A DNA stretch of 64,000 nt. It comes from Gammaproteobacteria bacterium (GTDB taxonomy: Bacteria; Pseudomonadota; Gammaproteobacteria; Burkholderiales; Rhodocyclaceae). The notes under the pieces were generated by a model, which saw nothing but the letters and a program-made list of their open reading frames with translations, searched no databases and was not told where the DNA came from. The position numbers and the translations under genes were made by a program. The stretch covers positions 186,001 to 250,000 of the forward strand of contig JAHJPX010000006.1 of the NCBI GenBank assembly GCA_018819515.1, given 5' to 3'. Of the stretch, positions 9,252-17,186 are shown in pieces; positions within the stretch are counted from its first letter, which is position 1; the number at the start of each line of letters is the position of its first letter.

Positions 9252-10866
9252 TCTTGTCCCACATCACTTCGATCAGGTTGATCTCCTTTTCGAGATCGGC
9301 CTGCGCGAACAGGGTGTCGACGTCGGCTTCCGATTCGATGCGCCAGTGGCGGATGCCGAAGGACTGCGCGAGCAGCGCGTAGTCGGGATTCGTGAAATCG
9401 CAGTCGATGTAACGGCCGCCGTAGAGCTGGAACTGGTTCTTGCGGATCAGGCCCATGGCGCCATTGTTGATCAGCACGACGTTGACCGGAATGCCGTAGT
9501 TGACCGCCGTCATCAGCTCCATGCAGCACATCTGGAAGCCGCCGTCGCCGAGGATGGCGAAGGTCGGCGCGCTGCGCGCGCAGCGGGCGCCGATGGCGGC
9601 GGGCAGGGCGTGGCCGAGCGAGGAAATGCCCGAGTTCGGGTAGTAGCGGATACCCGGCGAGGCCTTGAGGTAAGTCTGCGCGACGATGATGTTGTCGTCG
9701 AAGATCATCGCGTTGCCGGAAAATCGGTCGGCGATGCCGCCCAGCAGGTGCTCGACCGGCCGGAAGTGCTCGGCAACGCGTCGCTGACGCTTGGCTTCGG
9801 CGAGCTTGTCGAGCGCTTTGCGCGGAATCGCTTCGTGGCGGGCCACGGTGAGCAGCGCCGCGAGCATGTCGCGGGCGTCGCCGAGCACGGCGAGGTTGGC
9901 GCGAAACACTTTTTCCAACTGGTCGGCTTCGATGTCGACCTGCACGACCTTCTTGCCGGCCAGCAGCTTCTCGTCCCACAGGTAGCTGGTGCGCTCGTTG
10001 AAGCCGGCGCCGATGAAGATGACGAGGTCGGCGTGGTCGACGAGGTAGCGTTGGGCCGTGCCGTCGGAGGTGACACCCAGGCAGCCAAGGCTGGTCGGCG
10101 CCGTTTCGGCAAGCACGCCCTTGCCCTTCAGCGTCGTGGCGACCGGGATGCCGAGCAGTTCGCTGATTCGCGCGAGTTCTTCCTGCGCGCCGGCGGCGAT
10201 GCAGCCGTGGCCGGCGATGATGACGGGGTAGCGCGCGTCGGCAATCAGGTCTGCCAGCCCGGAGGCCGACGCGGAGAGGCCGCAGGCGGTGCGGCCGCCG
10301 CTGGCGCCGAAGGCGATGCCGTCGAGAATGTCGGCATCCACCCATTCCTTTTGGATGTTGTACGGAAAGCTGAGCAGCACCGGGCCGGGATGATCCGAGA
10401 GCAGGGTGCGCGCCGCCTGGTTGAGCACCTGCGGCAGGTAGTCGGTGCGTTCGACGATGCGGTGGTAGCGCGTGATGGCGCGGAACAGTTCGGCCTGGTC
10501 GAAGCTGCCGCCCTCGCCGGAGCTTTCCTGAAGGCCGCCCTTGCCGAAAATCCAGGTCGAGGTTTCACCGGTGATGATCAGAATGGGCAGCTTGTCGGCA
10601 TGGGCATTCGCGATGCCGGTGACGAGATTGGTAGCGCCGGGACCGGCGGTGGTGATGCAGGCTCCAATGGCGCCGGTAGCGCGCGCCAGGCCGCCCGCCA
10701 TGAAGGAAGCGCCCTGCTCGTGCTTGACCAGCACGCTGCGCAGCTTCTTCGAGCCGTACAGCGCATCGTAAACGGGCAGCACGTGCGCGCCCGGCATGCC
10801 GAACACGTGGCCGATGCCGAGCCGCTCCATGAACCTGACAATCAGTTGGCTTACTGCTATCTTCAT
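9220..10866 (-). CDS. Acetolactate synthase-like thiamine-diphosphate enzyme
   Basis: A ThDP-dependent 2-oxo-acid decarboxylase or ligase of the IlvB superfamily, 548 residues. The start at 10866 gives MKIAVSQLIVRFMERLGIGHVFGMPGAHVLPVYD. The catalytic Glu is in VLVKHEQGASFMAGG; the ThDP motif runs from GDGGFQMCCMELMTAV to VLINN. It is not obviously biosynthetic IlvB: it has no regulatory subunit gene beside it and is shorter at the C-terminus. It heads a minus-strand unit with the GT-A-like and CoA-ligase-like genes, implying a keto-acid-derived product that is activated or attached to a sugar. Confidence 0.8.
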   Translation of the reverse strand: MKIAVSQLIVRFMERLGIGHVFGMPGAHVLPVYDALYGSKKLRSVLVKHEQGASFMAGGLARATGAIGACITTAGPGATNLVTGIANAHADKLPILIITGETSTWIFGKGGLQESSGEGGSFDQAELFRAITRYHRIVERTDYLPQVLNQAARTLLSDHPGPVLLSFPYNIQKEWVDADILDGIAFGASGGRTACGLSASASGLADLIADARYPVIIAGHGCIAAGAQEELARISELLGIPVATTLKGKGVLAETAPTSLGCLGVTSDGTAQRYLVDHADLVIFIGAGFNERTSYLWDEKLLAGKKVVQVDIEADQLEKVFRANLAVLGDARDMLAALLTVARHEAIPRKALDKLAEAKRQRRVAEHFRPVEHLLGGIADRFSGNAMIFDDNIIVAQTYLKASPGIRYYPNSGISSLGHALPAAIGARCARSAPTFAILGDGGFQMCCMELMTAVNYGIPVNVVLINNGAMGLIRKNQFQLYGGRYIDCDFTNPDYALLAQSFGIRHWRIESEADVDTLFAQADLEKEINLIEVMWDKNVFPSYLSDR

Positions 10867-10951
10867 CCTGACGCGCGGCGGCCGCTTGCGGCCATGCCTG
10901 GAAATGGCTGGATTTGAGCACATGCCGGCCCGACAAGAAAGAGAGCGGACC

Positions 10952-11479
10952 ATGCCCCTGACGAGAACGTTTGCGGTATTGCTGTTCCTGATGGCCGGCG
11001 GCAATGCGGTTGCGGCCGACAATGCCTTGTTGATCCAGATGCTTCCCGGGGGCGACTTTCGCGTCTGGCACAGCGATGGCGCGACCAGTATCAGCGAAGA
11101 CGAGATCATGACGCTGGCGGCGACCGCGACGCCCGAAGGTGGTCCCTTGCAGGCTGTCGAAGCCGGCCAGGCTCGCGCCATCCGGACGGAACAGGGCGTC
11201 GTCATCGAATTGCCAGATGCTCCGACCGACCGCAAGCTGCTGATCGACCGCGACGCCTGCGGCGCGATCAAGGTCTGGCACTCGGAAGGCGAAACGAACC
11301 TGACCAACGACCAGATGACCGAACTGGTGATTTCCGCGCTGCCCGGTGGCGGCAAGCTTGTCAGGATCGACGGCCGCTACGCCAAGGCCTTCGATACGCC
11401 GCTGGGTTATTCGGTGGTGATCTGGGCGCCGGTGAAACGCCGGCCTTCAGTGGGCGAGCCAGCGCCGGCGGCGCGGTAG
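10952..11479 (+). CDS. Secreted protein with two tandem VWHS repeats
   Basis: Unrecognised 175-residue exported protein. A signal peptide (about 1-22, LLFLMAGGNAVAA) is followed by two copies of a roughly 65-residue unit: FRVWHSDGATSISEDEIMTL and IKVWHSEGETNLTNDQMTEL, each followed by a Gly-rich stretch and a hydrophobic strand. The product is probably a periplasmic binding or structural protein built by internal duplication. It is divergent from the ThDP gene, with 85 bases between them, and overlaps the convergent ubiC gene by 33 bases. Confidence 0.75.
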   Translation: MPLTRTFAVLLFLMAGGNAVAADNALLIQMLPGGDFRVWHSDGATSISEDEIMTLAATATPEGGPLQAVEAGQARAIRTEQGVVIELPDAPTDRKLLIDRDACGAIKVWHSEGETNLTNDQMTELVISALPGGGKLVRIDGRYAKAFDTPLGYSVVIWAPVKRRPSVGEPAPAAR

Positions 11480-11965
11480 CCAGCCGACGTCCGGCCACGG
11501 CAGGTCGACGAAGGCTTCCATGACGACCAGCGGTTCGCCATGGCGCCAAAAGCATGAGCGTCGCGCCGGCGGGCGGCTTCCCAGCGGCAGGCGGGTGAAT
11601 TCAAACGGACCACGGCGGATGCGCGGATCGCTCCAAAGCAACGTGGCGAGCGGCTGGCGTCCCAGTTTGCGCAGGCCGTGCCAGGGACCGCGAATGCCGG
11701 CGATGGTGGTGATGCTGCGCGCCAGAACGGCCGGTTGCCCGTCCTTGCGCACGACGACTTCACGGACGTAAACGCGCAGACCCGGCCGCGGCAGCCGGAG
11801 AGCGGCCGCTTCGTCGGCGCGTGCATGGCCCCAGCCACTGGTGCGGACGTCGACGGTAACCGCGCCGTTCTTCGCGAGACGAGCCGTGAGCGACCCCGGC
11901 CGACGCATCGGGCGCGTCGCGGGGGCGATGGGTGCGGCAGGTTTCCAGGAAAGCGGCAATGTCAT
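11447..11965 (-). CDS. ubiC: Chorismate pyruvate-lyase
   Basis: Removes pyruvate from chorismate to give 4-hydroxybenzoate, the first committed step of ubiquinone synthesis. It has 172 residues, about the UbiC length. The recognisable core is LRVYVREVVVRKDGQPAVLAR then LGRQPLATLLWSDPRIRRGPFEF, matching the family pattern of a Leu-Gly-x-x-Pro-Leu block and a following Arg. The C-terminus is Arg/Trp-rich. It is convergent with, and overlaps, the secreted repeat protein gene. Confidence 0.8.
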   Translation of the reverse strand: MTLPLSWKPAAPIAPATRPMRRPGSLTARLAKNGAVTVDVRTSGWGHARADEAAALRLPRPGLRVYVREVVVRKDGQPAVLARSITTIAGIRGPWHGLRKLGRQPLATLLWSDPRIRRGPFEFTRLPLGSRPPARRSCFWRHGEPLVVMEAFVDLPWPDVGWLPRRRRWLAH

Positions 11966-12067
11966 GGGCGAGGCATTCTATACGGGCCGTGCTTTCGTCG
12001 TGCGGCAAAACGCCGCACTTGCCGTCAATCCCAGCAGCGACGGGCTTCTTCATGGATAATCGGCCCC

Positions 12068-13321
12068 ATGTCGCCGCCCATGTTTGCCGGAACCAGCAGT
12101 CCGGAAGGTCCAACCGCCGTCAGTCGCCTGATCGTGCTCCGCTGGGGATTGCTGGCCGGCGAGATTGCCGCCATCGTCGGTGTCCCCGTGCTGCTGGACA
12201 TTCCGCTGCCGCGCGTGGCCATGCTGGCAGTTGTCGCGCTGCAAGCGCTGGGCAACCATCTGGTGGCGCGGCGTCTGGCGCGCGCCGGCCGCTTCGGCGA
12301 CGGGGAACTGGTCGTCCAGCTCGTTGCCGACATCGTCGCGCTGGCGGTGCTGATGTTCCTGTCCGGTGGCGCTGCCAATCCGCTGATTTCCCTTCTGCTT
12401 CTGCCGGTCGCCGTGGCGGCGCTGGCCTTGCCGGCGCGTCCGGTGATGCTGGTGACCGCGCTGGCGATCGCTGCCTATTCTGTCCTCAACATCTACTACC
12501 TGCCGTTGCCCATCGCCAATGCCGAGCGCGCCGCGCGCCTTCACTTGGCCGGGATGTGGTTCACCTTCGTGCTGTCGGCGGCGATGCTGGCCTGGTTCGT
12601 GGTGCGCATGAAGGCTTCGATACGCGCCCGCGATGCCGAACTTGGCGAGGCGCGCGAAAAGGCGCTGCGCGACGAGCGCGTCGTCGCACTTGGCGCCCTG
12701 GCCGCCGGTGCAGCGCACGAACTGTCGACGCCGCTGGCGACCATGACCGTCATCGCCGGCGAACTGGAACGCGACGCCACGTTGCCGAAGGCGGCGCGCG
12801 AAGACATCGCCGTCCTGCACCGCCAGGTTACCGCGTGCAAGGACATCATCAGCGGGCTGGCCGAGCGCGCAGGCGCGGAGCGTCTCGACAGCGCCACCGC
12901 CGTGCAGGGCGAGCGCTGGCTGGCCGACGTGTTCGCCCGCTGGCGCGAGATGCGTCCACGCGTCGATGCCGAATTGCGGCTGGTCGGCGTGCCGCCACAG
13001 CTGACTTTTATTGCCGATGCCACACTCGAACAGGGATTGCTCAACCTGTTCAACAACGCCGCCAACGCCGGCAAGGCGGTGCGAGTGACGGCGTCGGGCG
13101 ACGAGTCGGGGTTCATCATCAAGGTTTGCGACGACGGTCCGGGATTCGAGCCGCACATCCTCGAACAGGCTGGCCGGAAGCCGTTTCCGGTTCATGCCGC
13201 GGGTAGCGGCATCGGCCTGTTTCTCGCCCACGCGGCCATCACGCGGCTGGGCGGTGAACTCCAACTGCTCAATGTGGGTGGGGGCGTCGCCCGCGTGCGC
13301 CTGCCGGCGACCTCGCACTGA
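12068..13321 (+). CDS. regB: RegB/PrrB-type redox sensor histidine kinase
   Basis: Membrane sensor kinase of the RegB (PrrB/ActS) family that passes phosphate to RegA in response to redox state. It has 417 residues. About six hydrophobic helices (20-180) carry the SGGAANPL segment (about 99-106) corresponding to the conserved quinone-binding GGxxNPF box. The H-box is GALAAGAAHELSTPL with His217. N and G boxes are NLFNNAANA and CDDGPGF plus GSGIGLFLA. It is followed 10 bases later by regA. A diverged copy of the dispersed repeat encodes GVPPQLTF just before the N-box without obvious disruption. Confidence 0.9.
   Translation: MSPPMFAGTSSPEGPTAVSRLIVLRWGLLAGEIAAIVGVPVLLDIPLPRVAMLAVVALQALGNHLVARRLARAGRFGDGELVVQLVADIVALAVLMFLSGGAANPLISLLLLPVAVAALALPARPVMLVTALAIAAYSVLNIYYLPLPIANAERAARLHLAGMWFTFVLSAAMLAWFVVRMKASIRARDAELGEAREKALRDERVVALGALAAGAAHELSTPLATMTVIAGELERDATLPKAAREDIAVLHRQVTACKDIISGLAERAGAERLDSATAVQGERWLADVFARWREMRPRVDAELRLVGVPPQLTFIADATLEQGLLNLFNNAANAGKAVRVTASGDESGFIIKVCDDGPGFEPHILEQAGRKPFPVHAAGSGIGLFLAHAAITRLGGELQLLNVGGGVARVRLPATSH
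12986..13009 (-). repeat. Dispersed 24-nt repeat, copy inside regB
   Basis: On the minus strand this matches the consensus with one mismatch outside the variable RY positions. It is antisense to regB and is read as GVPPQLTF in the kinase. Confidence 0.75.
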
Positions 13322-13330
13322 AGGAACGAC

Positions 13331-13861
13331 ATGGAACGCATTCTGGTCATCGACGACGACGAAACCTTCAACAGCGTGCTGACACGCGCTCTGGACCGAC
13401 GCGGTCTGGAGGCCGAGGGCGTTACCGACGGCGACGTGGCCTTGCAACTGGCGCGCCACAGCCCGCCGGACGGCGTGGTGCTCGACCTGAACCTGGCGGG
13501 GAGTTCCGGCCTGGCCCTGATCGAGCCACTGCTGGCGATCAATCCGGAATGCCGGATCGTCGTGCTCACCGGCTACGCCAGCATCGCCACGGCGGTCGAC
13601 GCGATCAAGCTCGGCGCGGTGCAGTACCTGGCCAAGCCGGTGGAGGTGGATGCGATCGTCGCTGCGTTCGATGCCGGTGCGCAACCGGACGTGACGGAAC
13701 TGCGGACGGCGGAACCGCTGTCGGTCGACCGTCTCGAGTGGGAGCACATCCAGCGTGTGTTGAACGAGCACGATGGCAACATCTCCGCGACGGCGCGGGC
13801 ATTGAAGATGCACCGGCGTACGCTGCAACGGAAGCTGGCCAAGCGGCCGGTGAAGTCCTGA
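13331..13861 (+). CDS. regA: RegA/PrrA-type response regulator
   Basis: DNA-binding partner of RegB, a global redox regulator. It has 176 residues: receiver domain with the acidic pocket VIDDDE, phospho-acceptor Asp52 (VVLDLNLAGSSG), a Thr in VVLTGYAS and Lys in YLAKPVE; then a short linker and a Fis-type helix-turn-helix ending in ISATARALKMHRRTLQRKLAKRP, the hallmark of the RegA family. It lies 10 bases after regB. The 45 bases encoding the recognition helix recur 2.7 kb downstream. Confidence 0.92.
   Translation: MERILVIDDDETFNSVLTRALDRRGLEAEGVTDGDVALQLARHSPPDGVVLDLNLAGSSGLALIEPLLAINPECRIVVLTGYASIATAVDAIKLGAVQYLAKPVEVDAIVAAFDAGAQPDVTELRTAEPLSVDRLEWEHIQRVLNEHDGNISATARALKMHRRTLQRKLAKRPVKS
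13802..13846 (+). repeat. Left copy of a 45-bp direct repeat (in regA)
   Basis: The 3' end of regA (LKMHRRTLQRKLAKR codons) recurs at 16534-16578 with 43 of 45 bases identical. The pair brackets the two lipoprotein genes. Confidence 0.85.
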
Positions 13862-13903
13862 CGCCGAAAACCGCGAACCGGGATCACCGGGTATGAACAG
13901 GCC

Positions 13904-15073
13904 CTAGTGTGCAGCGATCCAGTCGTGAATCGCGCGGCGCTTCGCGGACTGCTGCGCGAGATCGACGTTCACGATGCCCCACGCGCCACCGTTGTTCCAC
14001 GGACCCTGGTTCAGGTTGTAGAGACAGATGAGCGGCATGTACTTCGAAACCATCGTCAGGTAGTCCCGGTAGAGGCCGTACATTTCTTCGCTGTCGTTGA
14101 CGGCCGCGGCATTGTTGAGCGAATGCTGCCCGCCCTCATAGCCGATGAGCACGTCGCCGTGTGCTTCGACGACAGCCTTCTGGCGTTTGAGCCACCCCTC
14201 CACCTCCGGGAGCCTGCTCCGCATCTCGGCGACCGTGTCGCCCTGCATGTACGGTGCAACCGCATAGGCGTCGGGCATCGTCCCCGTCGGGTTGCATCGG
14301 GAGTCTTTGAGCGAGGCGTATTGCACTCCGGTAATCCAGGAGTTGGGCGCCTGGCCCGCCATCACCTTCACGATGCGTGGGCTGTCCTTCCCGAAAACCT
14401 GTTCGAATCCTGCCCAGAGTTTGGAGGCGGCGCAGGCATGGTAGCGGAATCCCGCCTCGTACTCGTCGTAGCCCTTGTTCGGCCAGAGGGCCAGGCCGCG
14501 CGCCGAAGCGTAGGGACCTGAATAGGGCCCGCCGTAGTTCCAGCTCTCGTTGGACCACTCGATGTACACCTTGAGGTTGGGGTCGAGACGATCCAGCACG
14601 AGTCGTGCGAGGCTGGGCGCGAACGTCGGATCCCTGTCGCTCTTTGCCGGCACGCTGATCCAGCAGTCGACCTTCGCTCGGTTGCAAAGGTCGATCTCCG
14701 CCTCATACGAGATGACGAGCCCCTTGCCCTCCTTGCGGGTTTCCCCCGTCGGTACGCGGTTCGACCAATTCCCGTCCGACCCGCCGTCCGCGATCTGTCC
14801 TCCGTTGCCGTTCCAGTTCATGAAGCGAAAGACGCTGTAGGGGACGGAGTGGATATGCTCGATGACCTCCGGGCTCCAGTTCGTTCCCGAGGAATAGAGG
14901 TTGTCGCCCGGCCACCAGGTATCGTTGATGCCGATACGCATGGAGCCCGTGCGCCCGCCACTGGTGTCGCCGGTTGCGTCGCCATTGCAGCCGGGAGCGC
15001 TGAACGCCAGCAACCCGAATGCCAGCAGCGGGGCGAAAGTGGTCTTGATTTTGAGCAATACGGGACGAGGCAT
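13904..15073 (-). CDS. Lipoprotein resembling a glycoside hydrolase (copy 1)
   Basis: Probable outer-surface or periplasmic lipoprotein, 389 residues. The signal peptide ends in a lipobox-like FSAPGC (Cys29). The mature part looks like a TIM-barrel glycosidase: an early GINDTWWPG strand, VFRFMNWNGNGG, YIEWSNESWNY (candidate acid/base Glu), and LIGYEGGQH (candidate nucleophile Glu). The specific GH family and substrate are not recognised. It is paralogous to the gene at 15195-16397 over its whole length and in the same direction, so the pair arose by tandem duplication. It lies only 42 bases from the convergent regA stop. Confidence 0.72.
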   Translation of the reverse strand: MPRPVLLKIKTTFAPLLAFGLLAFSAPGCNGDATGDTSGGRTGSMRIGINDTWWPGDNLYSSGTNWSPEVIEHIHSVPYSVFRFMNWNGNGGQIADGGSDGNWSNRVPTGETRKEGKGLVISYEAEIDLCNRAKVDCWISVPAKSDRDPTFAPSLARLVLDRLDPNLKVYIEWSNESWNYGGPYSGPYASARGLALWPNKGYDEYEAGFRYHACAASKLWAGFEQVFGKDSPRIVKVMAGQAPNSWITGVQYASLKDSRCNPTGTMPDAYAVAPYMQGDTVAEMRSRLPEVEGWLKRQKAVVEAHGDVLIGYEGGQHSLNNAAAVNDSEEMYGLYRDYLTMVSKYMPLICLYNLNQGPWNNGGAWGIVNVDLAQQSAKRRAIHDWIAAH

Positions 15074-15194
15074 GCCAGCGGCTCCAAACGCAAAGTACGC
15101 GCTATTTGTAGCATAACGCCGGTCGATACAGGACGGTCCTCTGGACGACAGGCATCACCGCCGCGGTGTGCCGCGGCGGCGAACAGGGTCGGTC

Positions 15195-16397
15195 CTATTG
15201 GGCGGCGATCCAGTCGTGAATCGCGCGGCGTTTGTGCGACTGTTGCGAGAGATCGACGTCAACGACGCCCCATGCGCCGCCGCTGTTCCACGGCCCCTGG
15301 TTCAGGTTGTAGAGAACGAAAAGCGGCATGTAGTTGGATGCCATCGACAGGTAGTCCCGGTAGACGTTGTACATGTCCGGGTCGCTGTTCACGGTCGCGG
15401 CACCCTCAAGCACGTGCTGGCCGCCTTCGTAGCCGATCAGAAAGTCGCCCTGCGCGTCGACGATGGCCTTCTGGCTTTGCAGCCAGCCCTCGGCCTGGGC
15501 GATGCTCTCGCCCAATTCCGCAATCGTTCTGCCGTATATGTAGGGCGCGACCGCATACGCGTCGGGCATCGTTCCCGTCGGGTTACAGTTTGGATCGCTG
15601 AGTGATTCGTACTGCCCAGCGGTTATGTCGGAATTGGCGGCCTGGCCGGCCATCACCTTCACGACGCGATCGCTGTCGGGCCCGAAGACCTCTTCGAAAC
15701 CCGCCCAGAGATTAGAGGCGGCACAGGCGTGGTAGCGGTACCCGGCCCAGTAGTAGTTGTCGGAGAGTCCGAGCGCCAGACCCCGTTCCGAGGCGTAGTC
15801 CCCAGCATAGTTCCCGCCGTAGTTCCAGCTCTCGTTGGACCACTCGATGAAGACCCTGAGGTTTGTATTGAGATTGTTCTTGACGAGCGTAGCGAGGTTT
15901 CTGGCGAACGTGGGGTCCTGGTCGCTCTTGGCGGGAACGCTGATCCAGCAGTCTACGTTCGCCCGGTTGCAGAGATCGATCTCCGCTTCGTAGGAAATGA
16001 GGAGTCCGTTTTCCACCTGGCGGGTTTCCCATGCGGGCACCCGATTCGCCCATGTACCATCCGGGCCGCCGTCGGAAACTTGTGCCCCGTTGCCGTTCCA
16101 GTTCATGAAGCGGAAGACGCCGTAGTGAACGTCGCCGATGTGGTCGAGGAGTTCCTGGCTCCAGTAGGTCTGGTTGCCGGAAACGGACGAGTAGAGGTTG
16201 CTGGACGGCCACCAGGTGTCGTTGATGCCGACGAACATTTGGCCCGCGGTCCAGCCGCCACCGGTGTAGCCGTCGTCTCCTCCCCCACCGCCACCGCCGC
16301 CGCCGCCCCCGCAACTGGAAACGATGAGCGCCAGCAATCCCAATGTCGCCAGTGAGGCGAAACGGGTCTTGATCTTGAGCAAAATGGGTTGAAGCAT
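15195..16397 (-). CDS. Lipoprotein resembling a glycoside hydrolase (copy 2)
   Basis: Paralogue of the neighbouring gene, 400 residues. The lipobox is LIVSSC, followed immediately by a run of eleven glycines, a flexible tether after the lipid anchor. It shares GINDTWWPSSNLYSS, VFRFMNWNGNGAQ, the CNRA/NVDCWISVPAKSD strand, FIEWSNESWNYGG and LIGYEGGQH, as well as the shared C-terminal SKRRAIHDWIAA type ending. Both candidate catalytic Glu are kept. The poly-Gly codons make this tract slippage-prone. The substrate is unknown; a surface polysaccharide is a guess from fold and location. Confidence 0.72.
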   Translation of the reverse strand: MLQPILLKIKTRFASLATLGLLALIVSSCGGGGGGGGGGGDDGYTGGGWTAGQMFVGINDTWWPSSNLYSSVSGNQTYWSQELLDHIGDVHYGVFRFMNWNGNGAQVSDGGPDGTWANRVPAWETRQVENGLLISYEAEIDLCNRANVDCWISVPAKSDQDPTFARNLATLVKNNLNTNLRVFIEWSNESWNYGGNYAGDYASERGLALGLSDNYYWAGYRYHACAASNLWAGFEEVFGPDSDRVVKVMAGQAANSDITAGQYESLSDPNCNPTGTMPDAYAVAPYIYGRTIAELGESIAQAEGWLQSQKAIVDAQGDFLIGYEGGQHVLEGAATVNSDPDMYNVYRDYLSMASNYMPLFVLYNLNQGPWNSGGAWGVVDVDLSQQSHKRRAIHDWIAAQ

Positions 16398-16533
16398 GCG
16401 AAGGACTCCAGAAGCATCGAATACAAACTTATATCAGAATGCCAGTCAGTCAATGGGCTGACTTCTGTAGACGACAGACTAGCACCATAGGTATTGCGGT
16501 TGCATTGCGGTAGCAAAAGATGGTCTTGACGTG

Positions 16534-16578
16534 CTGAAGACGCACCGGCGTACGCTGCAACGGAAGCTGGCCAAGCGG
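16534..16578 (+). repeat. Right copy of the 45-bp direct repeat
   Basis: 43 of 45 bases identical to regA 13802-13846, 2,732 bases away in the same orientation. The two mismatches are transitions. Confidence 0.85.
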
Positions 16579-16659
16579 CGGCAGATGCGACGACAGGTGC
16601 AGGCAAGCAGCAGGCGATGCGAAACTCAACTGCCCGCGACGGGCGCGTCGAACAGGTAG
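16534..16659 (+). pseudogene. regA 3'-end fragment (right copy of the direct repeat)
   Basis: Bases 16534-16578 repeat the regA recognition-helix codons (LKTHRRTLQRKLAKR), then the frame continues into unrelated codons and stops at 16657-16659. No receiver domain, start or ribosome site is present, so it is a remnant. The fragment overlaps the end of the convergent gene at 16626. Together with 13802-13846 it frames a 2.7-kb block. Confidence 0.75.
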
Positions 16660-17171
16660 GGCACGGCGATGCGCCGATGGTCGGCTTCCACGAGCAGCGT
16701 CGCGCGCCAGAGCATGCGGCCGGTGACGCAGACCGGAATTGTCGCTTCGCCGGTGTAGCGGCCATCGGCCATGCGTGTCAACGTCAGCCGGTTGAAACCC
16801 ATTTCCATCGCTACGCCCTGAAAGTCCAGTTCGACCTTGCTCGGATCCAGACCGGAGAAGGTCGCCACGACGCGCAGTGGCTTGACGACCGGAATCGGGT
16901 TCGGGGAGATGCCGAGTTCGATGCTCCCCCCGCCCGGGATGACGGCACGGCACGGCTGACGATTCAGGTCGCAGCCGTCGACCGGCGACAAGGTCAGGTC
17001 GGTTTCCGGCAGCAGTAGCGGCGAGTATTTGTAGCCGACGACCGCGATCAGCACCAGCGCCAGGATGATGGCGATATCGACGAGAAGGGAATGGTTTCCT
17101 GATTTCACGCGCCGGAGGATACCGCAAAGGCGGCGATATTCCTTCTGCGCGCCTGCGACCGACTGCCACAT
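16626..17171 (-). CDS. Membrane-anchored hypothetical protein, 181 aa
   Basis: Unrecognised with certainty. One membrane helix (about 32-50, VDIAIILALVLIAVVGYKYSPLLL) anchors a periplasmic beta-rich domain containing CDLNRQPCRAVIPGGGSIEL (two Cys that may form a disulfide), a GLDPSKVELDFQGVAMEMG strand pair and MADGRYTGEATIPVC. The pattern of an anchored Ig-like domain recalls FixH/YtkA-type proteins, but that is only a resemblance. It was probably the original convergent neighbour of regA. Confidence 0.65.
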   Translation of the reverse strand: MWQSVAGAQKEYRRLCGILRRVKSGNHSLLVDIAIILALVLIAVVGYKYSPLLLPETDLTLSPVDGCDLNRQPCRAVIPGGGSIELGISPNPIPVVKPLRVVATFSGLDPSKVELDFQGVAMEMGFNRLTLTRMADGRYTGEATIPVCVTGRMLWRATLLVEADHRRIAVPYLFDAPVAGS

Positions 17172-17186
17172 GCACGCGATCGCCCG

